DNA of 52,487 nt from the NCBI GenBank assembly GCA_015350385.1, contig WNKI01000001.1, forward strand, positions 8,155,670 to 8,208,156. Reading direction: 5' to 3'. The stretch is from Aculops lycopersici (Eukaryota > Arthropoda > Arachnida > Trombidiformes > Eriophyidae). Below are positions 10,621 to 20,626 of this stretch, piece after piece; position 1 is the stretch's first letter; every line of letters starts with the position of its first letter. The position numbers and the translations under genes were made by a program. The notes beneath the pieces were generated by a model. It was not told where the DNA came from. It did not search any database and saw only the letters and a program-made list of their open reading frames with translations.

Positions 10621-11458
10621 CATGAGGCGGTGATCATTACAGGTTGTGACTCAGGAATCGGACTTGAGCTTGCAAAACACCTGTTCAAATCGATACAATA
10701 TACTGTGATTTGTTGCTTCCTAAATCTGACGAATTTTTATAGACATGCGAAACTCTCCAGTTTGATGGGAGCAAACGACTGGAAGTAAACGACTGTGGTT
10801 GTTAGAATTGGATATCACATCTGAGAGAGGTACTACAACCTTTGTTGACAAGATAGATGAGCTCTTAGAGGATAGCAGAATCAATAGAATTGTTGCTCTG
10901 ATAAACAATGCCGGTGTACTAACCTATGGGGAATTTGACTGGCTGACATGGAATAGTATCCAAACTCAAATAGATGTAAACTTGATCGGAGCTTTGGTCC
11001 CTTCTATAATCAAGAGCAGGGGGCGAATCATCAATGTTTCCAGTGACAACGACTCAAAAGTGTTCCCTAGACTAACAATCTCTTCCGTGCAATATCAACT
11101 TTATCACGAGGCCTCGGTTATGAGTTGAGAAAGTTTAGAGCTCATGTTGTGATCATAGTGCAAGACTCACCAACGTCATGTCTCATCATGCAGCAAAACT
11201 GGATATGATGTGGATCGAGATGAGTCTCAAGATGCGAAAAATGTAAGAGATTTCTTTCAAGAGTTAAATCAACACCTTTTGGATAACTATGGCACGACAA
11301 ATCCACCAGTGAAGCAGGCATTTTTTGTTTCATGAAGAAATCAATGGTAAAATTTTATTTGAGCTAAACGTTGAGCAATTTAAGATTGTAGTTGGAGGTC
11401 TTATAAAAATAATAGTTGTTCTAGGTTTGCATTACTGTATTGAATTTAACTCAATGTA
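10621..11458 (+). pseudogene. short-chain dehydrogenase (SDR9C/retinol or hydroxybutyrate dehydrogenase-like) pseudogene
   Basis: Pieces of a classical SDR occur in order but in different frames. The cofactor loop reads AVIITGCDSGIGLELAK at about 10627-10680. After a stop and frame change near 10790, LDITSE and LINNAGVLTYGEF, then VNLIGALVPSI, RGRIINVSSD and a degraded YxxxK region follow in the frame at 10799-11128. A further shift gives YELRKFRAHVVIIV, then a tail homologous to the repeat at 10383. The TGCDSG variant of the Gly-rich motif is typical of the RDH/BDH1/HSD17B6 branch. At least two frameshifts and several stops exclude a functional product. The 3' end runs up to and slightly into the antisense end of PRMT7. 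Confidence 0.8.
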
Positions 11459-13362
11459 ACTTCAATTGTATCTGCAATCTCGACTTTCACTAAGAAACTT
11501 TCCAGATTAAAGGACGGAATAGCTGCCAAACGATGGAGGAAATTGTGATAATGCGAGTAGGTCTTGGGCCATTGAATTACTTGACCAGCTTTGGTATCGC
11601 CTATGGGCCCGGTAGAGACCATGTCACGAGTGTTGAGATACTCAACCTGACGCCAAAACACAAATCCCCATCCGTTAGCCAGCTGTTCTCGAGTGTAACC
11701 TAGTCTTAAGGGGTTTGTTATTCTCACTTTCTCGCAAGGTGTTTCGTAACTTTTTGGGTCAATTCGTATAATTTCATACTCCCACATAGAACGTCTCTCA
11801 CAATCTTGCTTAAATGGACTAGAATCAAGGTCAAGCATTTGATCTAGCTTGCCAAAGTCAAAACCCTCACGCTGACCAATAGGTAGCTTGACACGGCTCA
11901 AGTTTTTGTAAATGACCTGGGTAAACCTGTAGGAGGAAATAGAAGTGTTTGTGATGAACATCCTATCCAATGCATGAGTAACGATGGTCGAGTATCTGAG
12001 ATCGGTACAAGTTTTTATCCCATTGTCGTATATATCAAAACTAAGCTCGAATAATTCGTTAAATGAAGCCACGTAATGTCGATGTGGTCTATTTTTAAAC
12101 AAAGACTTGAAGACAGTAGTTAGGGTTTCCTTATCGTTGTAGTGCAATATCTGACTTGGACCCAGACTTCGGTGAGCATCACAGCTACATGCATAGGGTT
12201 CGTCGCTGGGCTGGTCATGATTAAACCAATAGGTTTGGTGGTCGCGGCCAACATAAACAGTGATAATATCACCCACTCTACACTTGATATGATCCTTTGA
12301 AGCCGCCGCACTTTCAAAGACGAAAAATCCCTGGAGCCAATGCTCGCGCCAACAGTCGCGACCATACTTTTCCAATATCCTTTTCTCCCTACGCAAAAGT
12401 TTCTCATCCTTTGCCCATGATGGCCTGGAGGTCAGTATGTGATGTTCCCAGCCGGAGTTTGGTAGGAATCTGGTGGCATCAAACATTTCAACGTCCCACC
12501 AGAAGGCAATGACAGTTGGCTCTCTAATAAGCTTCTTGACAGGGTAGAAAACCTTGTTCAATTGCGTGCCAGTTTGTTCCCTTGTTACCTCACCGAGTAC
12601 ATACTCGAACAGCACTTGTGGCTCAGTGAATCGATGAAAATCTTTACCCTCTTCTAGACGACTAGCATGCATCTCGTCAATGAGGGAATCGCCGGTACAA
12701 TCTCTTAAGGGTCCAAAGGGTTCGATGTGTACTGTTGTGCCGTTACCCAAATTGATATAAACATCATTTAAACATCTGCGATTGTACAGGTATCTAGAGG
12801 CAATTAGCTCGCCGTAGATAGTGGCTTTGTGCGGAATGTAAATACAATCTGGTAGGGCCAGAGATTTTGCGTAATAATAAGTGTGCAAGGCACTCTCTTC
12901 GGTAAATAACTGGGTGTCTAGTAGCTCGGCAACAATAAGTGAGTAGAGGGGCATCTTGAGAATCTGTGTCCTCTGTAAGGCGTCGGGGTGGACTGTGATA
13001 TAACGAGAGTAATCATTGTGATCAATAACCATATTGGCACAACTTGCGATCTTATGATTGGCCTCCACCGCATCCACGTGGAAATGAAAGTAGCCTCGAG
13101 TTATGAAGGCTCGTGCAATCATCATGGCCAATATACCTGAGCCAGTGCCGATGTCCAGGCACCTAAATTCTGGCTTCTTTCCAGTTGTTTCAAATGCGTG
13201 TTTGATCATATAATCCACCGCCTCCGTGATGGCGACATCATACGCTTGATTCCTCTCGTCATCATGTAACATATCGCCATAATTAGATCTTCTAAACTCT
13301 GGCTGTTGGAAGCGATCTTCATTGTAGAATGGGTCCTCTAATTCTTGATAATCTTCAGACAT
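11446..13362 (-). CDS. PRMT7: protein arginine N-methyltransferase 7
   Basis: 638 aa, single exon. PRMT7 transfers methyl groups from S-adenosylmethionine to arginine, giving monomethylarginine on histones and RNA-associated proteins; it is built of two tandem methyltransferase domains in one chain. In the first domain, YGDMLHDDERNQAY precedes the SAM motif I (CLDIGTGSGILAMMIAR, about residues 68-84), then VEANHKIA, the acidic loop VAELLDTQLFTEE and the PHKATIYGELIAS barrel. The second, diverged domain (about residues 380-638) ends with FVFWRQVEYLN and DMVSTGP, matching the C-terminal barrel of the family. Slightly shorter than the human protein (692 aa). The start at 13362 is the first ATG and leads directly into the conserved region. 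Confidence 0.93.
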   Translation of the reverse strand: MSEDYQELEDPFYNEDRFQQPEFRRSNYGDMLHDDERNQAYDVAITEAVDYMIKHAFETTGKKPEFRCLDIGTGSGILAMMIARAFITRGYFHFHVDAVEANHKIASCANMVIDHNDYSRYITVHPDALQRTQILKMPLYSLIVAELLDTQLFTEESALHTYYYAKSLALPDCIYIPHKATIYGELIASRYLYNRRCLNDVYINLGNGTTVHIEPFGPLRDCTGDSLIDEMHASRLEEGKDFHRFTEPQVLFEYVLGEVTREQTGTQLNKVFYPVKKLIREPTVIAFWWDVEMFDATRFLPNSGWEHHILTSRPSWAKDEKLLRREKRILEKYGRDCWREHWLQGFFVFESAAASKDHIKCRVGDIITVYVGRDHQTYWFNHDQPSDEPYACSCDAHRSLGPSQILHYNDKETLTTVFKSLFKNRPHRHYVASFNELFELSFDIYDNGIKTCTDLRYSTIVTHALDRMFITNTSISSYRFTQVIYKNLSRVKLPIGQREGFDFGKLDQMLDLDSSPFKQDCERRSMWEYEIIRIDPKSYETPCEKVRITNPLRLGYTREQLANGWGFVFWRQVEYLNTRDMVSTGPIGDTKAGQVIQWPKTYSHYHNFLHRLAAIPSFNLESFLVKVEIADTIEVTLS

Positions 13363-13420
13363 GTTGATGGATTGTTGTATAAAATAGATGATATGTGGTG
13401 AATGATATAAATGTTTTCAG

Positions 13421-13434
13421 GTTGCTATGGTAAT
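13421..13434. promoter_or_regulatory. RFX X-box-like site upstream of PRMT7
   Basis: GTTGCTATGGTAAT, an imperfect palindrome close to the RFX X-box consensus (GTTGCCATGGCAAC), about 60 bases before the PRMT7 start codon. A match of this kind can arise by chance. Confidence 0.35.
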
Positions 13435-13596
13435 GGAAATAAAAAATTGTGGTAGTCAAAGGATAGATACTCATGGTATTTATACCAAACCACTTTCCTC
13501 ACGTGGTCAATGTTCGATGCTGGCTATAGGCGTCAAGACACAAAGCGCCACTTTTAAACACTGAGTAACACTCACAATGTCAACACGTGACTTGCG

Positions 13597-13632
13597 TGAC
13601 GTAACAGGTTGTGGGGATGACCTGTTACGTCA
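13597..13632. promoter_or_regulatory. perfect 13-bp inverted repeat with two TGACGTAA bZIP-type sites
   Basis: TGACGTAACAGGT (13597-13609), a 10-base spacer, and its exact complement ACCTGTTACGTCA (13620-13632). Each arm carries a TGACGT half-site as bound by CREB/ATF-class bZIP proteins. It lies about 235 bases upstream of PRMT7 and just beyond the 3' end of the HSDL1-like gene. It could be a dimeric factor site or form a hairpin in RNA. Confidence 0.6.
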
Positions 13633-13749
13633 AAGTTAGATCTAGAAGATGGAGCTTACAAGAAAGGCTTCTGAAACGAGCGGCATCTTACCGGTAAAGG
13701 AAAATTCTATGGAGAAGCATTGTAACGGGGTGGATTATCTTGATCAAGT

Positions 13750-14960
13750 TTATTTTGACATTTTAGCTTGAGAAGTAGCTGCACCAAACCGAGCTGACTG
13801 GGATGTATTTTCAGCCGAAAGTGCAGTCTCCTCCTCGTCACCGGCCTGCGGTTGCGTGCGTTTCATTACGGGTGAGATTTGTACGTTCTTTGCATTAAAT
13901 TTTAGGTTGATCTTGAACATAAACGTCATTAAACCGAGAGCATCAATCACCTTAGACGCCTCATTTGAAAATCCGTGTGCCATAGTTCCACAGTATGAGC
14001 TAATACCTGTCGCAAGTGCGTTTATTGAAGTCCTTGCATAATCCTCTGGTGATGGATTGAAGGGAGTTAGTTTTTCTAGACGAGCAGTAGCTTCAAATAG
14101 CTTGGTGGACACCGCACCCGGAGTTAGATTGATTATATCCACTGGATGCGAAGAATACTCGATTTGTAGGATACGACTGAATGCATCCACGAATGACTTA
14201 GTTGGCCCATAAACACTCATATATGGTGCTGGTATGGCACCTAACATAGAACTAACATTAACCACCAATCCTCGTCCCCTTTTCAACATTCCAGGTAGGA
14301 TCATGTGAGTCAATAAGACGACCGCTAACATGTTAACATTCATAATATCGCGCAGGTAACTTGGATCACCATTACAGAATCGAGTGAATATACTTGGGAA
14401 TGTGCCTGCATTATTAATTAGAATACCAATGTCCCTATTCTCTGGATCAATCTGGCGACGTATCCTCTCGAAGTTCTCTGGCGATGTATCTGACAAGTCA
14501 ATTTTGACTGTCATAACTTCGCCAACCGTTTCAATTGCCTCCAATTGACTCTTCGTATTGGCAAGTTTCTCTTCGTTTCTTCCAATAACGATGATTGAAT
14601 GACCTCTAGTTGCAAGCTCCTTGGCCATAGCCAAACCAATACCATCTGTTGAACCCGAAATCACAGCCCATTGGCCGTACTTCTTGCGGTAGTCGGCGCG
14701 ACAGCAACATTGCGAAAATACATACAGACGAAGACCTGAGAGGTGATGATGTTGTTAGTTATTTTGCTAACCTTCAAATTGGGTTTTTACTATGTAAGTC
14801 AACTAAACTTACCTTGGGTTGATGACCAAATTAATTTTATGGCAAAAATAACCACCACAACTGTTCCAATTGCAGTTGCAAGAGTGACTAATGCTTTGGA
14901 ATAATCGCCAAAGTCTCTCCAGATTTGGAATATATCCTCGAGGGAATCAAATGCGACCAT
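13750..14960 (-). CDS. HSDL1: HSDL1-like short-chain dehydrogenase (two exons)
   Basis: Exon 1 is 14960-14813 and exon 2 is 14735-13750, joined over a 77-nt intron (donor CAAG|GTAAGT, acceptor CTCAG|GTCTTC), giving 377 aa. The N-terminal MVAFDSLEDIFQIWRDF plus a hydrophobic stretch, then KKYGQWAVISGSTDGIG and GRNEEKL, follow vertebrate HSDL1 more closely than HSD17B12. SDR motifs: SGSTDGIG (cofactor loop), NNAG, VSSM with the catalytic Ser region, and YGPTK supplying the catalytic Tyr and Lys. Vertebrate HSDL1 is regarded as inactive because that Tyr is Phe; here Tyr is present, so an active reductase is possible. Family members sit on mitochondrial or ER membranes. C-terminal 45 residues are low-complexity Gln/Glu/Ser. 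An HSD17B12-type 3-ketoacyl-CoA reductase is the alternative. Confidence 0.85.
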
Positions 14961-15617
14961 AGTATTGTTTCTTTTCCCGTTTAATGTACAAGTTAATGGA
15001 ATGTAATTAATACTGATGGAAGAAACTGAGTATTATCCTGTCAATTTCCAAGAATGAGTATTATTCTAATAAAAAGTTTTTGAGTGTTGTTTTGGTTGTT
15101 TGTTCATTTTGTTGACATGGATTCTGAGCGCATCCAAAACATAAACAAAAATGGTGCCAGTTGCATGATCACCTTCCGAAAAAACCTGTTCATTGGCTCG
15201 TGCACAATGAACGTCTCGCTTCTGAGCGCAGTGAACGCGCTTACCTGTGAGCTCCCTTGCTAAGTGGCGGAATCGATACGAGAAATCGCTTACATGTATA
15301 TCGATTCTGCTAATAACTAACTAATCGAAAGAATCACTCATCAGCAAACTGGCGACTATATTATCGACCTGACACTCACCTATGCCGATTTGATCTCGTA
15401 TCCTCTTCGTGGCTAGACGTTTGGCGGCGCCCAACTGATCGCTATGGAAAGTAATAGTATCAACTGGTGTTCTATAAATAACTCTAGGGTTCCCCATATC
15501 CGTGGCTCTTATGCCTCATACATCTCATTGAATCACTAAGCACAATTGTATATTCACCTTCGAAATTTATCAGATATCTCAGACTAGTTGGCTCCTCTTC
15601 TCACTTAGGTTAAGAAG
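14961..15617. other. divergent intergenic region
   Basis: Lies between the HSDL1-like gene (minus) and the small secreted gene (plus), so it must hold both promoters. No repeat, RNA gene or obvious core element was identified. Confidence 0.5.
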
Positions 15618-16196
15618 ATGCAATCCGAACTAATCCTCTCAATATGCACGCTAGTGGCCCTGTTGTTGGTCAATATCGCACTCCAAGTTAGTGCCGATGA
15701 AAATAACCATGACCAATCGGCCAACTTTCTAAGTGAAAGGCTTAATCCAACCAAAGGCAATAAAATCAGCACTCTCCTACACTTTCTGCATAGTAGATCA
15801 AAGGAGTCGGTGTTGGCCAGCAAAGAGACAGCTAGTGACGATTTGATCGAGGAGAGGAGGAAATATGAGAATAAAACCGATCGAGAAATTCTTGTTTCCT
15901 TCTGCCCCTATTATGGAGCTACCCTTTGTAAAAAGGCCATCGACTATAACTTACAGACTAGACCAGGCGATCTAGCCGAAATTGCAAACTCTATCAGAAA
16001 CAAGCCTCCCAGGATTAGCGGAAAGAAATTGGTTTATCACAAGATTCTGGAGACAATTATTCGCAAGACCGAACAGAAAGGATACGATGAGAAGCTGAAC
16101 AAATTGGTGGACTTTGCAGTAGATAAGAATCCATATTTAAACCCCGCTAGCAAGGGGATCGATTTGGCCTTTAAGTTTGCAAACAAGTTAAAGTAG
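15618..16196 (+). CDS. small secreted protein, unknown
   Basis: 192 aa. A signal peptide (LSICTLVALLLVNIALQVSA-D) is followed by an Asn/Asp/Ser-rich segment, then a charged helical region with just two cysteines (FCPYYGATLCKKA, about residues 95-104) that could form one disulphide. The C-terminal third is Lys-rich and predicted helical (KLVYHKILETIIRKTEQKG). No transmembrane span after the signal. No family recognised. It does not carry the C-x-CC-x8-C signature of the 2.7-5.7 kb cluster, so it is a separate secreted gene. It is convergent with DPYD, whose 3' end lies 122 bases beyond. Confidence 0.65.
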   Translation: MQSELILSICTLVALLLVNIALQVSADENNHDQSANFLSERLNPTKGNKISTLLHFLHSRSKESVLASKETASDDLIEERRKYENKTDREILVSFCPYYGATLCKKAIDYNLQTRPGDLAEIANSIRNKPPRISGKKLVYHKILETIIRKTEQKGYDEKLNKLVDFAVDKNPYLNPASKGIDLAFKFANKLK

Positions 16197-16318
16197 ATTG
16201 CTTCGAATCAAGTCAATTTTAATCATTGAATATTGAACCAGAATTATTGTAAAGTGATAATAATATCATCAATCGATATTTAATCCATCTATAACATTTG
16301 TATTCACTACTGTCAATT

Positions 16319-19300
16319 CTAAACCTCAATTATATCTGCCACTCTCTTCGGTATGTAGGGCTCCTTCCGTTCGACCATCTTGATACAGTCGATGATGGGA
16401 CAGACGGAAACGCATAGTGTGCATCCGGTGCAGTCGGCGTCGTTCACCTTTGGAATGTGTGTCTTTGAGTTGAAACTAATGGCCTGGTACCCAGAGTCGT
16501 TGCATGTCATGTAGCATTTGCCACAATTGATGCACATGTCCTGATCGATCAGTGCGACAACCTGTTGCTTGTTGTCTAGTGAGTTGTAAGTTCCAATTTT
16601 ATTATTGGAAGCCGAAACTAAATCCTTCAACTTTTGCACTCCGCCCATCGATTCATCAACGAGATTTAGCTCAGTCAGGCTCGTTTCCTCACACTTGTTG
16701 ATCAACGGATTCACCGGAAGTAGATCACTGGTAGATGAGGGTGATGTATTGTTGTTGCTATTGCTCTCACTCTCGGCCGCAAACAATTGTTGCTTCTTAG
16801 CCTGTGACATTAACAGTTCACGTTGCTCCTTGTAGTGGCCGAAGAATGGGAGTTGCATGTCATCGGAAACGCTGTCAATTATTGGCTTTAAGTCCTCCGT
16901 TGGCACCACCTCCTTGCCCCTCTGTTGCTTTCGCACTACCTTCAATGTTTGCCCATTCCACCTATCGGCTTGCTTCGAGGAGCGCAAATATAGCAGTGCC
17001 TTTAGTCCACTTACATAGTCGCTAATTACGGAAAAGTCTTGGTTCTGGACGGCGGAGCAAATTTGAACACAACTAGCTCCGGCCATGATAAACTGGAGCG
17101 CAGTCTCAGCTGAATCTATGCCGCCTGTCGCCAGAATTGGAAATCCAGGTAAAGCCTTGGCAATTGACGCCACGCCACGCAAAGCCAGCGGTCTGATGGC
17201 ATTACCTGAAACACCACCGTAGGTTGTTCGCCCCTCCTTACCTACGGCTGGCCAAGGCTTTCCATCGGGCCCGATGGTCATCAAACCGGAGACTGTATTT
17301 ATGGCCGTGACTCCATCGGCGCCACCATCGTGCGCTGCCTTTGCAATGTCAACAATATCCGTGACATTTGGTGTTAGTTTTGCAAAGAAGGGAATCTTCA
17401 CCACTGACCTAACCCATTTGCAAATGTTCAACACAAGCTCTGGTTTCTGGCCGCAAGCCAAACCCATTCCCTTCTCTCCCATTCCATGGGGACAGGAGAG
17501 ATTCAACTCGAGGGCATCGGCGCCTGCAGCCTCTGCCTTTTGGGCCAATAGTTTCCAATCCTCCTCGTTAAATGAGCACATAATACTTGCAATCAACACC
17601 TTGTTTGGGTGAGCCTTCTTCAATTCCCTAATACTAGTTAGCCAATAAACACAAGACTTCTCACTAATCAACTCAATGTTCAAGAAACTTCCCTGACCTG
17701 GACCAAAGATGTGGCCCGAGGTGGTGCCTCTAACGATACGAGGCGAAACGTTGGTTACATTATCCTTGTCCAGGGCGAAAGTTTTGGTTACAGCAAAACC
17801 CCAGCCGGAATCGAATGCGCGCCTAATCATTGCCGAGCTAGTGGTTGGCGGTGCGCTGGCCAGACCAAAGGGATTCTCGAATTTGATTCCACAAATCTCA
17901 ATGCTAATATCAACCAAATCAACAGGCGTGTACATCAGTGGCAACTTGTTGATCGTGTAAAACTTGACTGCATCCGCATCCGGATCAGAGCTCGACATTA
18001 GCTGCTGCTTGAGGTAATTGTGTATATTGCAAGCGGCAGTCTTGCCGTCATTCACGGCCTCCACTGTGGTCTCGGTGTAGCCCGACAAATCGCCACCACA
18101 AAACACGCCAGCCGTTGAGGACATCATAGTTTGTGGGTCGATCTTGGGCAAACCAGATCTCTGGTCCAACTCGATGGGCTTCAGAGCTTCAATTAAATCT
18201 GGATCCTCAATACGCGATCCAAAGGCCGAGATAATATAATCGGCCTTTAGCCTCATAATCTGATCCTCGTCGATGACAACCTCATCGCCAGTGTCATCGA
18301 CCAACTCAGTCCGATAGAATTCCATACCCAAAATCCTGTTGCTGCCATCCTCCGAGAGCAATACCTTCTTTGGTGCAACAAATGGAATAAACTCGCACTT
18401 CTCCTCCACCGCTAAGCTCATCTCCTCGGGAACTGCCCTTATGTGACTAAATCCTCGCCGGAAACAGACGAATACCTTCGATGAACCGCAACGGATCGCT
18501 GAGGTGGCGCAGTCAAAAGCGGTGTCTCCGCATCCCAATACTATCACTCTACCGTGTAACTTTGGTAACTCATTCAAACTAGTAATTGGCGACGGCGAAA
18601 CGGCTCGGCAAGATGTTGTTCCATTGCCATTTTTAGGAGACTCGTTGGATCCATTACGTTGCTTGCAACATCCGCCACTTTGAACTGAGCCATTGGTACC
18701 ATTGCCACAACATGAGCCAGAGATAACATTATTGCCACCATTATTTGCATTAGCCAGACGAGAGCCATTGAGTTTCACCGAGTTTAGACCAAACTTGACT
18801 TTACTTGCTCGAGCCACGAGAGGCAAGAAATTCTTCGAAGTATAGAAACCGTTTCCTTCGTTTAAATTCTCAAATATCTTCACTATTTTAGGCTGCGGCT
18901 TTCCAATAGCCAAGAAGACAACTCTAAATCCGTCCTCCGGGATGAGTTTGTTTGTTTTACTTCCATTAAGCAGATCCTTCAGTGTTAGGTTATTTCGCTT
19001 ACTCAATGGCGAGTTGTAATGAACCTTAACGCCCAAGTCTTGCATAAATTGAATCTCAAAGTCCACAGCGTCAAAGGGCAAGCGGTACTGGGGAATCTCG
19101 GTTAGCGATAGGCCACCGCCGTAGGCGTTCTTCTCAAAGATATGGATATTCGAGTAGCCTAGTCGACTTAAAAAGGAGGCACAACTAATGCTTGAAGGTC
19201 CACAACCAACCAGAGCAATAGGCGAGTTAAGAAGATTAATTAACGTTGGATTCTTTGACTCTCTCACTGCCTGAATCTCGGGCGACAAAATCTGGGGCAA

Positions 19301-19819
19301 ATTCATTGATTTGAACATCTCGACGGCAAACTGTTGCAGACCGCCAATATTAATGGGCCCCTCTTCGCTCGCGTACAGGTTGCAGCCTCCAACACACAGG
19401 TCGCTCGTTGGACAGACCATTCCACAGGTGAGACCTAGAGGATTGTCGGATAGAATAACTCGCGCAGCGCCATAATAGTTTTTATTTGCAATCATGGTAA
19501 TGAATGATTTCACATCTATTTGGGTGGGACAGCTCTTGGTGCAAGGAGCATCGGCGCATCTCAAACATCTTGATGCCTCCCTAAGGGCCGCTCTCTCGCT
19601 TAATGTCGTATGCTTGATATCCTCAAAATTAGCCTCTATCAAGTCTTTTGGTATCGAGCTCGCAGATTTATCTGCGTTTCTCTTCCAATGCTTCTTATTA
19701 GACTTCGTATGTATAGTAGGCACTACATTTGCGTTCAACCTTGGCTTAGGGTTCAATGTTAATAGACTCTCAATATCGGGACTCTCGTAGATGAGAGCTG
19801 TTGAAGCAACAGGTGGCAT
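16319..19819 (-). CDS. DPYD: dihydropyrimidine dehydrogenase (NADP+)
   Basis: 1,166 aa in one exon. This is the first, rate-limiting enzyme of uracil and thymine breakdown, a cytosolic flavin and iron-sulphur protein moving electrons from NADPH through FAD, four 4Fe-4S clusters and FMN. Seen in order: N-terminal Fe-S ligands (CLRCADAPCTKSC, about residues 85-97; CGMVCPTSDLCVGGC), FAD-binding GCGPSSISCASFL, NADP-binding VIVLGCGDTAFDCATSA, the FMN barrel with active-site Cys in LNLSCPHGMGEKGMG, ATGGIDSAE, and C-terminal ferredoxin motifs CINCGKCYMTC and CTGCTLCVSVC. All catalytic landmarks are intact. It is about 140 residues longer than the human 1,025 aa, because of an Asn/Gly/Ser/Cys insertion at about residues 355-405 and a Ser/Asn-rich insertion before the last Fe-S domain. 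The ATG at 19819 is preferred to the TTG-initiated extension. Confidence 0.97.
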   Translation of the reverse strand: MPPVASTALIYESPDIESLLTLNPKPRLNANVVPTIHTKSNKKHWKRNADKSASSIPKDLIEANFEDIKHTTLSERAALREASRCLRCADAPCTKSCPTQIDVKSFITMIANKNYYGAARVILSDNPLGLTCGMVCPTSDLCVGGCNLYASEEGPINIGGLQQFAVEMFKSMNLPQILSPEIQAVRESKNPTLINLLNSPIALVGCGPSSISCASFLSRLGYSNIHIFEKNAYGGGLSLTEIPQYRLPFDAVDFEIQFMQDLGVKVHYNSPLSKRNNLTLKDLLNGSKTNKLIPEDGFRVVFLAIGKPQPKIVKIFENLNEGNGFYTSKNFLPLVARASKVKFGLNSVKLNGSRLANANNGGNNVISGSCCGNGTNGSVQSGGCCKQRNGSNESPKNGNGTTSCRAVSPSPITSLNELPKLHGRVIVLGCGDTAFDCATSAIRCGSSKVFVCFRRGFSHIRAVPEEMSLAVEEKCEFIPFVAPKKVLLSEDGSNRILGMEFYRTELVDDTGDEVVIDEDQIMRLKADYIISAFGSRIEDPDLIEALKPIELDQRSGLPKIDPQTMMSSTAGVFCGGDLSGYTETTVEAVNDGKTAACNIHNYLKQQLMSSSDPDADAVKFYTINKLPLMYTPVDLVDISIEICGIKFENPFGLASAPPTTSSAMIRRAFDSGWGFAVTKTFALDKDNVTNVSPRIVRGTTSGHIFGPGQGSFLNIELISEKSCVYWLTSIRELKKAHPNKVLIASIMCSFNEEDWKLLAQKAEAAGADALELNLSCPHGMGEKGMGLACGQKPELVLNICKWVRSVVKIPFFAKLTPNVTDIVDIAKAAHDGGADGVTAINTVSGLMTIGPDGKPWPAVGKEGRTTYGGVSGNAIRPLALRGVASIAKALPGFPILATGGIDSAETALQFIMAGASCVQICSAVQNQDFSVISDYVSGLKALLYLRSSKQADRWNGQTLKVVRKQQRGKEVVPTEDLKPIIDSVSDDMQLPFFGHYKEQRELLMSQAKKQQLFAAESESNSNNNTSPSSTSDLLPVNPLINKCEETSLTELNLVDESMGGVQKLKDLVSASNNKIGTYNSLDNKQQVVALIDQDMCINCGKCYMTCNDSGYQAISFNSKTHIPKVNDADCTGCTLCVSVCPIIDCIKMVERKEPYIPKRVADIIEV

Positions 19820-20626
19820 CCTTTGCAAATTCTCGATATAACTCGACTCTAGAGATGGTATTAGATGAGTTTCACTTGACTCTTGGATTTTCGCTTAGCA
19901 GAAAATTTTCGTCGATTAGTATGGTACTAAAGACCACTTTTTGACTCTTTACAAAATTTATGCTCAAACCTCAAGCAACTGTGTCTAGGCTTGAGCCAAA
20001 CTCTTACTTTGCATGGCACCAGCGAAATGTTTTGACTTTCTTTATCTCTAAAGTCAAGTCATGCAAGGTAATGAAAGCAACTATCTATCGTTGCGTAGGA
20101 AAATCATGATTACAAAGGACGATAGTCGATGGAGAAGACGGCAACTGGGTATACTGAGAAGGAGACAAATCATATGTCATCAGACTTGACAACAAAAATG
20201 ACTAGCCAAAAGCAGTTGTAGTTGGAGCGTAGACACAGATAGTACTATTACTACTGATGCTTTGGCTGTGGGAGTCTATAAGGCAAAATTAATGTTGAAT
20301 ACAGTTTACATCTCGCCCGATGGAGAATTGCATCGCAGTATATTATCGCCTGAACCCATCTTTCAATCCCTCTGTTAAGATTATTAGCTCGCTATCGATT
20401 GAAAAAGATCTTATCACTATCACGTAACCTCAACAGTAGAACTTTCAATCTTAGTTAGGCGTCTACGAGTGAAGCATACTAATAATAGTTGTGATCGGAG
20501 CGTATTGTATCTATTAATTCGTTATTTATCTATTGTTATTAGGAATATTATGTCAGAATGTATAGTTCGTAGAGGTTTTCTTAGGAATGAATATGAATAA
20601 TTATAGGTAAGTGAGGAGCTAGATTA
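19820..20626. other. intergenic, DPYD 5' flank
   Basis: About 800 bases between the DPYD start and the 3' end of the helicase (both minus strand). No gene, repeat or RNA seen. Confidence 0.5.
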
